Positions 35,231 to 46,750 of a DNA stretch of 64,000 bases are shown in pieces. Below the pieces are notes generated by a model. That model was not told the DNA's origin. It did not search any database and was given only the letters and a program-made list of their open reading frames with translations. Every line of letters begins with the position of its first letter. The stretch's first letter is position 1. The translations under genes and the position numbers were made by a program. The DNA comes from Strongylocentrotus purpuratus (Eukaryota; Echinodermata; Echinoidea; Camarodonta; Strongylocentrotidae). The stretch is taken from assembly GCF_000002235.5 (NCBI RefSeq), contig NW_022145609.1, forward strand, positions 9,245,551-9,309,550, read 5' to 3'.

Positions 35231-35844
35231 TTAAAGGGGAAGTCCTCCCTAATGATTAGCTGGTATTAATTAAAAGCAGAAAAACAAGAAGAAAAAAAAA
35301 TTAGTAAAAGCTTGAGCAATATCCAATGTAGAAAAGTTATGAATTTCCAATCATATGTCATCAGTGATACACAAATTGGCAACACTAACATATTTTGATC
35401 CTCTCCAATTTGCTCTGTATAGAAATTTCATAAACTTTCATCTTTCAGAGTTATTGATGTAAGAAAAGATTTGTTTCATACAGGAGTTGTATAGAAATAT
35501 ATTTGCAATAACTATATTTATGGTGCATGTACGATAAACAAAATTGTTTAGGGAAAATGCAACACACGTTCAAAATGAAAAACCCTACATGTACAGGTAT
35601 TTCATTTCAGAATTGATTAGGAACCCACCTGCAGAAATTTCTGGACTTTTTTTAGTACGGAGCAAATGGGAGGGAACCTCTCAAGATATGTCATAGAGTT
35701 GCCAATTTTAGTTTGAATTGTCACAACGTCAAATATTCATAACTTATTTTAATAGGATTTTGCTCAATCTTTCGCAGACTTGTTCCACTCATTTTTCTGC
35801 TTCCATTAAAACCAGCTTAACATCAGGGTAGACTTCCCCTTTAA
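35231..35844. mobile_element. TTAA-flanked MITE, 614 bp, with about 60-bp inverted repeats
   Basis: The left end TTAAAGGGGAAGTCCTCCCT pairs with the right end, whose complement starts TTAAAGGGGAAGTCTACCCT. Similarity continues through AGCTGGT and AAGCAGAAAAA for about 60 bp. A second inverted pair around ATTCATAAC/GTTATGAATT lies inside. The TTAA sites suggest a piggyBac-type origin. Confidence 0.8.
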
Positions 35845-35919
35845 AGACAGATTTTAGTAACACCCTTCTGGCTTTAGAAGGTTACAGGTACTGAAACTGC
35901 ACAAAAACAATACCTGGAT

Positions 35920-36068
35920 GGGCCCAGTTTCATTAAACTTGTCATGAATAACAAATACAAAATATCTAAGACAAATTAGTTCTCAACCAATCAAATGCCA
36001 TGATTTCAGTAGCTTATAACGGCCATTGTAACTTGTTATTGAAAACATGTTTTATGAAACCGGGTCCC
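35920..36068. mobile_element. MITE family B, copy 2 (diverged)
   Basis: Starts GGGCCCAGTTTCATTAAACTTG, ends TTTTATGAAACCGGGTCCCG. The interior has AACCAATCAAATGCCATGAT and AGCTTATAAC in the orientation opposite to copies 1 and 3. Confidence 0.6.
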
Positions 36069-37235
36069 GGTACTGATGTAATGAATATACATCAGCAAAA
36101 GGATGTACATGTGACTAAAGACAAACTAAATATGGTTATATTGTTATAACAGGATATGGGTAGGAGCCACAAAGAACAAGGATAGAAGGCTTCTATAAAC
36201 CAACATTTCCTCTCACCCTGGAATCTACCTTTTATAAATAAAACATGATTCAAAAGTTTGTATAAGTGGATTGAGTTCAATGAAGAAAAAGGTTACCAAT
36301 AAGTTATATACATATAAAAGTAAAGGAATTAATACCCCCCCCCCCCTCCCGACTTCAAAGAGTTAACTTCATGAAATAAGTTCAATGAACTATCATTTCA
36401 GATTTAAAATACTTTTTCACAATAGCTTTTGAGGGTTTAAATGAAAAAGAGGTTTTGTTTCTTCCATTTTTCATTATGCAAAGCAATTGTTAGTTTCTGT
36501 TAGTCACCTTTTTAATCTTTAATTTCAGAGCTCTAATGCTGCATTCTAAATCTCAAATGCTTCAACTTCTTTGTATTTTTCCCTACTGTATTACTTAGCC
36601 TATTAAAGTATATTGTAACTGCTCCATCCATAAGTTTCTTGAAAGGAAACCACGTTTCTTTTCTGCAATTGTTTCTAAAATAGATTTACAAATATTTTGA
36701 AGAAGTTTCATGGCTTATAGAAAGTTTGGTGAAGTGGATCAAAGTTCATAGATTGAAAAAGTTTCCAGCAAATTCTTTTTTTTAAATATGAAAGAAAACA
36801 CATGCGAAACCCCCCCCCCCCCCCTCCCCATTGTCTTGCAATGGAATAGAGATGGATGAATTGTCAATTCAGATTTTGTTAAAGATTTTCATGAATATTT
36901 ATGATCCTCCTTTGAAAGATGGAAACACACAGAGCATAAGATAGTGTTCCATAAACATCCTTTATGTAGCTGTTAATTTCACATCTTTGTCTTAACAGTC
37001 ATTCTTATCCATTGTTCAATCCCTGAGAAAGTTGACATAATTAGTCTGGGACATCCCTTACTCGGGACTTAATCCTCTTCACATTCCCTTCAATCATGCA
37101 AACTTTTGAGGGTTATTTGTTATGTTTCTGGGTAAATCACTACCACTTGTTTCCACCGCCATGACAGATTGCTTTCATTACATGTTGTTTTTCTTTCCAG
37201 ATCGCTGAAAGGATTGACCCACATTACGTATTGAC

Positions 37236-37305
37236 CGTTTGGAGCCAGAAGGGCATTAACGCATGTTCTACAACACAGAGTTAACACCCTTCTGGCTCTC
37301 AACAG
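37236..37305. repeat. Short palindromic repeat with GAGCCAGAAGGGC arms
   Basis: CGTTTGGAGCCAGAAGGGCA and GTTAACACCCTTCTGGCTCT face each other across about 20 bp. Single arms of the same motif lie at about 34,488-34,512, 35,196-35,220 and 35,858-35,880, so it is a small dispersed family. Confidence 0.6.
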
Positions 37306-37544
37306 ATAATACCAGAGTCCAATCCTTGAACTTGCAAGCTCTGGCACACCTATTGTGCACAAACTTTATGCAAAATACTTTTGTGCCTATGTTTTACCAA
37401 AAGGGGGGGGGGGGCGGAGACTTCCAAGTAGTACAGGCTAAATGTTTGCGTGGTTTGGGGCATATTTTAAGGGAGTAAAAGATATATGTCTGTAGACTAA
37501 AAAAAAAATTACAAATTGAAAATTCATAATTTTCCAGGAAATTC

Positions 37545-39737
37545 CCCCCCCCCCCCCCCCCTCTGTTTATCATGAGCCATTATAGTGAGCTCATTGTCTT
37601 TTTTTAGCTTTCTTCTTGGTGGACAAAAAATAATAATACTGCTGCAATATTACTCCCCCAATTCAACCTTTACCGGCCTAACCCCAAAGTCATTCAAGTA
37701 ACCGGACTAGCTGACTTGGTGTTTTTTTAAGGCATATCACATTTAAGTCAAACAAGACATTTATCAAGATGAATCTTTTATGCAACATACTGATGTTGAA
37801 TGAGTCAATAAGTCAATATTCCAAAACCACAAGACCACTTTAATCATCTTTTAAACATTATCCAAATAATATACAAAGAACAAATATCACTACATTGGAT
37901 TCAATGCCACATTTATTTGTCTTTCTAACTGGCCTTTACAATGAGGTCATTATACGATAAAACATTGATTATTAAGCAATTAATTGGGCAATATACAACT
38001 ACACATAAGGCTTCTGTAAGCTTTTCTGTAATCAAAGCTATGAAAGATTGCAAATACTAGAAGATTGAGCAAAGGTAAAATTGACCTTCGTGCGATATAA
38101 CTAAATGTTTGCTAAATCAACAAGTAAAACAACCCTTTACTTGATGGTTCTTGATACACTGGGCATTCAGCAATTTTGAAGAAAAGAAAGGATTGAAGAT
38201 TATTTTGCATGAGAGCGAGATGGAAGTCAAAAATCCCTTAAAAATCATACAATATGTATTTCAAAGCATGAAATGTTTTTCAAAATGACATATACACGCT
38301 TATTTGATTTTGAAGCAATCAATAACCATTTCAGTGCTGCAGGAAGTTCAAATCAGCCCCCCCCCCCCAACTTTTTAAATAAATAGATATATATACATAA
38401 ATAAATAAATAAATATTTTTAAAAATCAACAAAAAAAAATCATGCTTTGTATAATATCTTTGGACAAAGAAAAGCATGTGTTCCATCATGTTTTTTTTGT
38501 TTTTTTTAAATCCTAAATTATTATGTTCCATCTCATGAACAGTTGCCTCAATTACTGTATCATTGAAATAGAAATAATTTAAAATTATCATAAGACAAAA
38601 TTTCACTCATAATAATGGTTCATTTTTGTAGTGTTAGTGGCAACGTACATGTAAAGGTTGATAGCATTACATGTGAATCATTCTGTTTCAATTAGTACAT
38701 AATTATATTTCACTTTCAAATTGCATGTTACTACATGTATGCCATCTCTTGTGGATTTCCCCCCAAAAGGAAATCCCATATTGGATTATTATTCACGGAA
38801 CAAAGGATGTAACAAAATCATGCCTTTGTGGTATTAACAGCAAGGAAAACAAATAAAACAAAAAGAAATTGTGCAACACTTCAGCAAGTTTTATTCAGCA
38901 ATGCCATACACATGATTACAAGTACCTTACTGAAATTCAGCAAATTTATTTTCCTTTTCTTTTTTGAGAAAATAAAGAAGCCCTAAAATTTATATACATG
39001 TATCTATTTTCTGAAGAATGTAAATTATAATCAACCAAACGTGAAGAATTTCACACACAAATGCTAATTAAGCATCATGGTTGGAATATAGAGGGTAAAT
39101 CTTAGAGAATAATCCTTCTTTGTTATCTAAAAACCAATAAATTAATTTCCCATTAAAAAAAACCTCACCACATTGTAATATTATTCATATTTCACTTCCC
39201 TATATATCAAAGAATGCAGAGATGTGGTCTGTCTGACCTTTTTTCATTGCTCTTTATTTACACAAATGTTTCTAAGGAAACAAAAGTGAAAGCACAAGTG
39301 TTTTAAATCTATCATTTCCTTTGGCCTTGCAGTCTTAGTTTTCAGGCATAAACCTTGTCAGTCATGTACATCAATGCAAGGTCTAATGACTGTTATGTTG
39401 CCTACATGTTCCCCGGACATGGCTCTTTGTTTCCGATGTTGATTTAGATTCAACACCACTTGTTATTAAACGCTTGTGCTAACCTTGTGTAAATTGCCGG
39501 TCCCATAGGACCATTCATAATTATTTCATTTCATTTCATTTCATTATTTTCCATGTTCCATTTTTGTTTTAATGCAAATATAATATAATGGAATACAAAG
39601 GAATACATACATAAAGAGACATAAAGAATGTAAGTGACAAAGGGGGAAGTGATGAGTAAACATGTTAAATCAGTACACATAGGGGGAAAGTAATTAATAA
39701 TAATAATAATAATAAATCATCCCACAAATGGAATCCT
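37545..39737. other. Intergenic stretch without a gene
   Basis: AT-rich sequence with poly(C) runs at about 37,545 and 38,358 and an (AAAT)n run at about 38,398. The only notable tract is (ATTTC)n at about 39,525. No coding potential seen. Confidence 0.4.
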
Positions 39738-39887
39738 GGGCCCCATTTCACAAAACTTGTAATCCGTGACAAATGACAGTTTTTGTTATAAGCTAGTGAA
39801 ATAAATTCTTGCTTCTGATTGGTTATCAGCAGATTTGTCACTGATTTTTGTAATTTGTCATTGAAAAAAGGCTTTGTGAAAAGGGTC
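39738..39887. mobile_element. MITE family B, copy 3
   Basis: Starts GGGCCCCATTTCACAAAACT and ends GGCTTTGTGAAAAGGG. It is nearly colinear with the copy in the SMC2 3'UTR, including TTGCTTCTGATTGGTTATCA. Confidence 0.75.
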
Positions 39888-40027
39888 ATATCGAAAGGAA
39901 TCTGATATTTGCAGGTCCCATCTCGACAATTGGCTTTCAAATTGTTGGTTAGTTTGTCCTGCTGTTTGTCAGTCCATAATATTGCACAATCTTCTCTTCC
40001 TCCTCCACCCTCCCCCATCCCCTCCCC

Positions 40028-40260
40028 TTCTCTCTATCTCTCTCTCCCTCTTTCTCTCTCTCTGTCCATCTCTCTCTCTCTCCTTCTCTCTCTCCCTCTT
40101 TCTCTCTCTGTGTCCATCTCTCTCTTTCTCTATCTCTCTCTCCCTCTTTCTCTCTCTCTGTCCATCTCTCTCTCTCTCTATCTCTCTCTCCCTCTTTCTC
40201 TCTCTCTGTCCATCTCTCTCTCTCTCTATCTCTCTCTCCCTCTTTCTCTCTCTCTGTCCA

Positions 40261-40296
<36 letters not shown>

Positions 40297-40402
40297 CTCT
40301 TTCCTCTATCTCCCTCCCTCTCTCTCTTTCCCTCTCCCTCTCCCTCTCTCTCCTTCTCTCTCTCTCTTTTCTCTCTCTCTCTCTCTTTCTATCTTTCTCT
40401 GA
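40028..40402. repeat. Long (CT)n tract with about 60-bp higher-order period
   Basis: Almost pure pyrimidine. CTCTCTGTCCATCTCTCT recurs four times between 40,060 and 40,270, giving an approximately 60-bp superimposed period in the centre. The Leu/Ser reading frames through it are artefacts. Confidence 0.9.
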
Positions 40403-41026
40403 CCCTCTACTAGTATACTCTCTAAGAATATGCCCTCACCGACTTGTCTGAGAAGTCAGATCACTGAAGACACTGTTCTTTGATCAACCTTGTTCATCCT
40501 CCTCACTCATCCATGATCAACCCTGTTCAATTCTCCTTCCCTTGCCGACTGTATGAGATGGAACTCCCATGTGGTCACAGATGGATCCAGACACAATTCT
40601 CTCTCTCTTCAAATCTTCCTCGGCCGTCTCAGGAGTCACGTCCTGCCTCTACAACTCCACCATGTGCAGTTAATCAACTGGTTCTGTTAAAAGATATTCA
40701 AAAATATGTTGTGAATAGAGGATCGCACTAGCAGTGTGAAAGGTTTGGGGTTATTTCACATAGAAGAGAGGCCTACAGCTTTGAGTCCTATCTGAGGGAC
40801 TTGTCAAAGAAATATCAATACTTTAATTATGATCCAACCTGGTTGTTCCAATTCAACGACTATTCATTCAAAGGCTTACAATCATCTTTTCATGTTCTCA
40901 TAAATTCAAGGTTTAACATATTTCAGCAAATAGCAGAGCACTTCAAGGAAGACAAAAAAATTGCTCATAACTGGAAGGCGTAAATACAACTTAGGATACT
41001 GATCAAACATTTTCTCATGTATTTAC

Positions 41027-43387
41027 TTACAGGTGGTGTTTGCTGTAGCGGTAATTTATGACCTTCTTCATCCAACAACCTTTGAAAGATGATGCCCTTA
41101 TGTCCACCTCACCCTCCTCCAACTAAGAAAATAGGGAAAATAGAAGAAAAAAACATATCAACTTTGAAAGAAAGGGAAATATCTTGACACAAAATGACAG
41201 ATTATGACAGGTAACCTGATAAACAGGTCAATATCTCCTGTCTGATACGACACAAGAATACTTTGTATTCATATGGACAGTATTATTAACCCATTCCATG
41301 CCATAGACAGCAAATCCAGCCCAAGATTTGTCAATGACGCACTGTAAATGTATTTAGTCCAAAAAGAGCTAGATTTTCTGTCCTGAAACAGGAACAAGTA
41401 CATATGTTTGTGGAGATTGTTTCAAAGATGGTGCTTTGAGCCTAACATGTCTATGAAACACATAATGAGAATAATAATTTGACTCTTGGAAGTAAAACAA
41501 AAATATTTGTAAGCTGAGTGGCACAATATGGTTAATATCAATTATCCATGTAGTACAGAAAGCCCGTCTTCAAGATAAATCTCAAGAAATGTTGGGCATC
41601 CAGGAGAGATGAATCTGACCTCAATGAATTATTCAACTATCCATGTTCTTTAATGTTTAGCTTCACAGAGCTTTTAATACTGAACATAATTCATCTTCAT
41701 GGTTGCAGAGGAGCAAATAAGATAAGTAGAAGTGTCATAGTCGAGTGGTTTAAGCACTTGACTTGAAATTAAAATTAGGTTGGGTTCGGTCCCTGACATG
41801 GTCCTAATGGCACTAATGTTCTTTGGCAAGGCATTAATTTACATTTGCCACTCAATACCCAAGAGAGAAATTGGGACCCAGTAGGATGACAAAAGCATCT
41901 GTGCTAGTAATTGCCAATGCCCTCACAGTGACCATATGGTAGGAACATCCCCAAGAGAGTGGAGATAGTGTACATTGTGCGTGAATGAATCCAATGACCA
42001 GGGTAATAATATCTGTTAAGTGCTTTATAGAGAAGGTATTCCGTATTAAGCGCTGTATAAATCCAGATTATTATTATTATCATATTAGTGTATTACATGT
42101 ATAACTTTGAGCTCTCTTTCAAGGTATGATTTCGAAGACCCATTTCCTAAAACACTCTTCCTCACAGTCGCCCAATATTATACGGATATGCTGCCATTTA
42201 GAGATGCGACAAATTTTAAGATCTGTCTTACATTCCCCAGATTTTCTTACCTCATCCCAGCTGTAAAGCTCCTCGTAGCACTCTGACGAGATGCATTTCC
42301 TAGTACATTTTGTTCGATCTCGGCCAACAAATGAAGTGCACTCACTCTCACACATTCTTGTGTCACGTTTGAATAGGTTTTCCTGAAAGAAATTATCAGA
42401 AAACATTACGAATGACATTGACGCACTATTCAGTGATAGAGCCCAATACTTTTTTTCTTTCTATATCATTCTTGAATGCATATTGTAGAGCATAGGTGTC
42501 AACTAAATATAAACAAAGATAACGGAAATGCAAAGCCTATCATGTAATTGACATAAAAACTTCCAATGAAAATTGGTTCATTATGATTATAAATATAATT
42601 CATGAGCTAACGTGCATGTGTGCGAGTGCCCGATCGATATCATGCAGCTAAGTTCGCGAAGAGTCTAGCTAGCTGTGCCTACCTCACAGACATTTAGACT
42701 TTGATTATGTATTGCTTTGCCTCACCATTTATAAAGGCAAAAAAGTCTGAATTAATACTGAGATTCAAACCCACAACCATGACAACTTCATCCAACATTC
42801 AATTACGCTGTTCTTAAAGTTGGGTTTGCATGATTATAACCCTAACAAACACTAACTCTAACGGTTACCATGTGTACATGGTTTAGGTAGCCAGACGTAA
42901 GCTCATGAATATTAATTAAATAATATTGTAGCCTATAATAGTGTCTACCCTCTGGCGTTGTGGCGTTGTGGCGTGCGCCTGTAATCCAGCTAACAGTGGA
43001 AGTTACAAACTAATTCAGCCGAGGACGCAGGTTCGAAACTGAGTCACGTCTTTCGGATGGTGACGTTAAAGGTCGGTCCCCAGACGTAAATAATCATATC
43101 TGATTGATACACGTCTGTAAAAACCCAATTACACACACACACACTCTCTCACGACGGTGTCACACTCACTAAGTCTAGCATAATCTACAAAACCACACAC
43201 AAATTGCAATATCTGGGACGGTGATGTCAACATTTTCTAGAAATAAACCAGTTTCTCATTGATAATTTACACTCACCGATCTTGGCTTCTTTTTATAGTG
43301 GTACCGATTGAATTGAAATATCATTTTTGAGCTGCAAATATCTACAAATATCATCAAAAAGAAAAGAAAAACGCCAAAGTTCCTCAT
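41027..43387 (-). CDS. Small secreted six-cysteine protein, three exons, 112 residues
   Basis: Minus-strand exons 43,387-43,277, 42,382-42,251 and 41,122-41,027 join at phase 0 with GT-AG introns. The N-terminus MRNFGVFLFFLMIFVDICSS is a signal peptide, with cleavage probably after about residue 20. After a short basic stretch, cysteines lie at 48, 52, 63, 67, 72 and 97 (C-x3-C-x10-C-x3-C-x4-C). The core reads CYEELYSWDE, then across the intron LEEGEVDIRASSFKGC. I recall this CYEELY-xxD-xLEEGE-(I/V)D-xR-xxSFKGC pattern from small conserved animal secreted or ER proteins of unknown function, but I cannot give a symbol. An upstream in-frame ATG at 43,462 exists, but starting at 43,387 puts the hydrophobic stretch at the N-terminus. 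Introns 1 and 2 each hold a SINE. The product probably works in the secretory pathway or outside the cell. Confidence 0.85.
41730..42085 (+). mobile_element. tRNA-derived SINE with (ATT)n tail, intron 2 of the secreted-protein gene
   Basis: The head GTCATAGTCGAGTGGTTTAA (A box, Ser-tRNA-like) and GGTTGGGTTCGGTCCCTGAC (B box) are followed by a body with CACTAATGTTCTTTGGCAAG. The tail is AAGCGCTGTATAAATCCAGA followed by ATT repeats. Confidence 0.8.
42951..43145 (+). mobile_element. SINE with a 7SL-RNA-like head, intron 1 of the secreted-protein gene
   Basis: GGCGTTGTGGCGTGCGCCTG followed by TAATCCAGCTA resembles the start of 7SL RNA and Alu. A GAGGACGCAGGTTCGA block follows, then a tail with CTTTCGGATGGTGACGTTAA and GGTCGGTCCCCAGACGT. 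It ends in a (CA)n run. The likeness is judged by eye. Confidence 0.55.
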
Positions 43388-43875
43388 CTTAATTGTGAAC
43401 AGCGATCTCCATTCGCTTTGCGTACGGTAAGCGTGTTTACAATAAATTACAGACAAACACAATACGGGATCGGAGTTTGGGGAGGGGTAACTCCAGGAAG
43501 CTCCGGTGTCGGCGTCGGAGCTTCCTATTTAGGGAGGGGGCAGTTATCTAGGGTGAAGGGATGTCTAAATCTCGGGAAAGTCTAGTAAGGAGTAGGCCCT
43601 ATATATATATTCATGATAATAACAGTGGTATTGGAGAACCTCCGTGTAGCTGAAAAGATAATTAGAGGCTATAGATTCCAAATATCTATTTCCCCGGCTA
43701 TTTCCTTTTCATCATCATGCATTTCACAAATAGGCGAAAAGAACCCTTCCTACCCCCCCCCCCCCCCAAAAAAAAAGTGTCACATGACATGAATTCAAAG
43801 CCAGAGATAGAGTCGGCTTGAAAAAGGCAGAGAGCCAGTTAGTGCCTTTATATCCTCACTATATTTAGAAAAAAC

Positions 43876-44440
43876 AGGCCACTTAAGTTGCCCCCTCCCC
43901 GCGAAAAGAGAAATAGAATTGATATTCATGACTGCATTTGACTGGGGCATTTGATAAAAAGGAAACGTGAAATTCATATTAGATTGTATTCCTGATTGGA
44001 ATACACAGTATGCACAGGCCAAAGTTGCCCCCCCCCCCCAACCCAAAAGCAGATATTGAATTGATAGTTTAATGATTGCATTCAATTTCGATTAAAAAGA
44101 CTAAAGTGAAATTAATATTCGAGTGTATTTCCGATTCGAGTATACAGAATATACAGGTCAAAGTCCCCCCCCCCCCCCCACAAGAATGGAGATATTGGAT
44201 TGATATTTATGATTGCATTCGATTTCGATTACAAAGAAAAGTGAAATTCACATTGGATAGTATTTCCAATTGAAGTATACATGTTTTACAGGCCAAAGTT
44301 GCCCCCCCCCCCCCCCCCTGAAAGGAGAAATTTAATTGATATTTATGATTGCATTCGACCGGGGCATTTGATTAAAAAGAAAGGTGAAATTCATATTGGA
44401 GTTTATTTCCAAAGCGATAAAACTTTCGCACTTTCTACTG
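43876..44440. repeat. Tandem array, four units of about 138 bp
   Basis: Units start at about 43,876, 44,016, 44,154 and 44,290, each opening with AGGCCAAAGTTGCCCCCC or a variant. Each continues with AATTGATATTTATGATTGCA, GGTGAAATTCATATT and TATTTCCGATT. Each unit has a poly(C) run of variable length. Confidence 0.85.
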
Positions 44441-45537
44441 AATTCCAGGCGTACAGGAATGTATGTGCATACCCAATATCGGAAAGATGATTTTAGGCCT
44501 AACATTATATTATAGGTCTATCCCCTTCGTTTTCTTGAACTTGAATTCGTCAGAGCTGACTTCGAAGCAAATTAACGATGCAATTAAAACAAAATCAACC
44601 ATGTTGTCTAATTAGCCTCAATTAGAATTTAAATCAGAGGCCTTTTTAAACTTGTTAAGCCAATACTGATGCACATGACACCAATAACACAACCATGATT
44701 AAAGTTTAGTTCCTGTTTACGGAATAGAAAATTACCTCGATCTCATTACCAGCCCTTTTTAGGCAGCGACAAGTCTTTAGCTAGCTCCAGAGATGGTAAA
44801 TGATAAACTTTATCTATATGTATTATCTGTGGAGGAAATCATTTCAAAATGATAAATCACTTCAAAAATACTGTACAAACTGTATTATAAAGTATACTAC
44901 ATGTACTTGTAGCTGCACATTTTTCCTTAATATTAAATAGAGCTCTTTTAAATGTTATTTTATGAACTATTTTCCCCAAAAATATACCTTCTTTGTTGAG
45001 TACTAGTTAGGCTTACACATGCTTTTGACTATTTTGAGAAAAATTCTGTCTCAAGTGTGGAAACTTTAGGCTGACATAATACTTTTAAAGCAGATATGAA
45101 ACAATGCGAAGGTCACGAAAAGAACCGGGCATAGATTCAAGAAGTTCGGAATATCGACCAGGTACCAAGATTAGCGATTGAAGCTGTGCATGCCAGAAAA
45201 CCGTAGGTGTACGGGCATATTTTTTTGCAGGTATATAGGAGGGGGAGGGCGGGGGCTCTTGTGTCCGCATTTCAACCATCCTCTTTCTAATTTTACGCGA
45301 CCAATAAGGAAAATATATTGTGATAAGAATTTTGTTTCGTCAACAAATTACATTAGATAAAACAGAGATACAAAATAATATATTCGGGCAGGCCATATTC
45401 TATTTCATTTATTCATCTTCTTTTTTTTCTTTTTTTTTTTTTTTTTTTTGGGGGGGGGGGGATGGGTACTGCGCCGATCATGCATGTATTACTGAGTACC
45501 GGCAAAATCCTCCAGTTTCCTTCTTATTTAGTAAGAC

Positions 45538-45822
45538 CAAGCGCGGATTCACGGGGGGGGGGCGACGGGCCTGCTCCCCCCTCTGTTAAAAAAAGATTCT
45601 CACGAACTGAAGGCGCCCCCCAAAATAAATATATATATATATTGCTCTTACCCCCCCCCCCCCCCCCCCCGCTTATTCACAGGCTGGCTAAGTCGCCGCT
45701 AAGTATTTCCTAAAAAATTGGACCAAAAAAAAGGGCTCTTACCCGCCTCCGCTTCACCGGCTGACTGAGTCGCAACTAAATATTTTCTCACGGATTGCCC
45801 CCCCCCCCTGGATCCGCCACTG
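45538..45822. mobile_element. hAT-type MITE, 285 bp, target duplication AGTAAGAC
   Basis: Starts CAAGCGCGGATTCACGG and ends CCTGGATCCGCCACTG. The ends are imperfect inverted repeats. An exact 8-bp duplication, AGTAAGAC, lies at 45,530-45,537 and 45,823-45,830. The interior holds two GGCTGGCTAAGTCG-type units and poly(C). No coding capacity. Confidence 0.82.
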
Positions 45823-45844
45823 AGTAAGACCATGTACCTAGGTC

Positions 45845-46037
45845 CAGTGGCGGATCCAGGGGGGGGGGGCCGGGGGCCCGGCTCCCCCCCCCCCCCCCTT
45901 GAGAAAAAAATCAGGCAAAATCACGCGATTTTTACCTTTTTGGGGGGTTGGGCCCCCCCCCCCCCTGGCGCTCAAGGGGGGGGGGGGGGTGCAAATTTTA
46001 GAATTTTCGAGGACCAAAAAAAAAAATTGTGCTCACT

Positions 46038-46090
<53 letters not shown>

Positions 46091-46196
46091 ACTGAGCGAC
46101 TTTTCGGCCGGCGCGATTTTCAAATTTTCGGGAGCAAAAAAAAAAAAAAAAAAAAGTTGGGCCCCCTCCCCCCAAGAAATCCTGGATCCGCGCCTG
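45845..46196. mobile_element. hAT-type MITE, 352 bp, target duplication CCTAGGTC
   Basis: Starts CAGTGGCGGATCCAGG and ends CCTGGATCCGCGCCTG. An exact 8-bp duplication, CCTAGGTC, flanks it at 45,837-45,844 and 46,197-46,204. The interior includes a poly(C) run of about 50 bases, a CCGGGGGCCCGG palindrome and one ACTGAGCGACTTTTCGGCCG unit. It belongs to the same family as its left neighbour. Confidence 0.85.
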
Positions 46197-46750
46197 CCTA
46201 GGTCCATGGTAAGACCCACTCATAATACGTGTAATTAAACAAAAATGGGTCTTTTTTTTTTACATAGGGGTAGCCACATCAAACTGCTCTGAGGACCCTA
46301 TACCATACCATTGTCCCAGCTATATATTGCCAGGTACCCATTTACACCAAGGCGGGGAGTGGAAACAGAGGATTGATGTCGTCAAAGAGATACTACATCT
46401 CTTTTGTTATAGTGCCGGGCTGGGATTCCAATTGAGCATCAATAATGGTGCATGCACTGGCGTACTGGTGGGGGAGCTAGGGGGGCGCCAGCCCCCCCCC
46501 CCCCCCAAATAAAATTGAACCATGACTTATTTTCAATTCCATATACAAGTGATGTATAAATGTTCGTGATATCACATGATTTTCAACAAAATGCTCGTTT
46601 CTCCATTTGAGTTGCAAACTGACACATTCCCAAATGGCCAGGAATTAAGAGCATATGTTTTTTTTATAGTCACTAAGGGGCCGTGGCCCTAACAGTAACA
46701 CTAGTAAAAAAATCCTTTCCAGAAGCAACTGTAACACTGCACATGTACCG

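Noticed and set aside
37190-37260. An acceptor-like TTTTTCTTTCCAG followed by a short open frame
   Set aside because: The frame runs straight into a palindromic repeat and shows no protein likeness.
39909-40451. Leu/Ser-rich frames of 143 and 180 codons
   Set aside because: They are translations of a (CT)n tract and have no other support.
40480-40731. An 83-codon frame after the CT tract
   Set aside because: No splice sites, homology or codon pattern to support it.
45832-46223. Proline- and glycine-rich frames
   Set aside because: Translations of poly(C)/poly(G) inside hAT MITEs.
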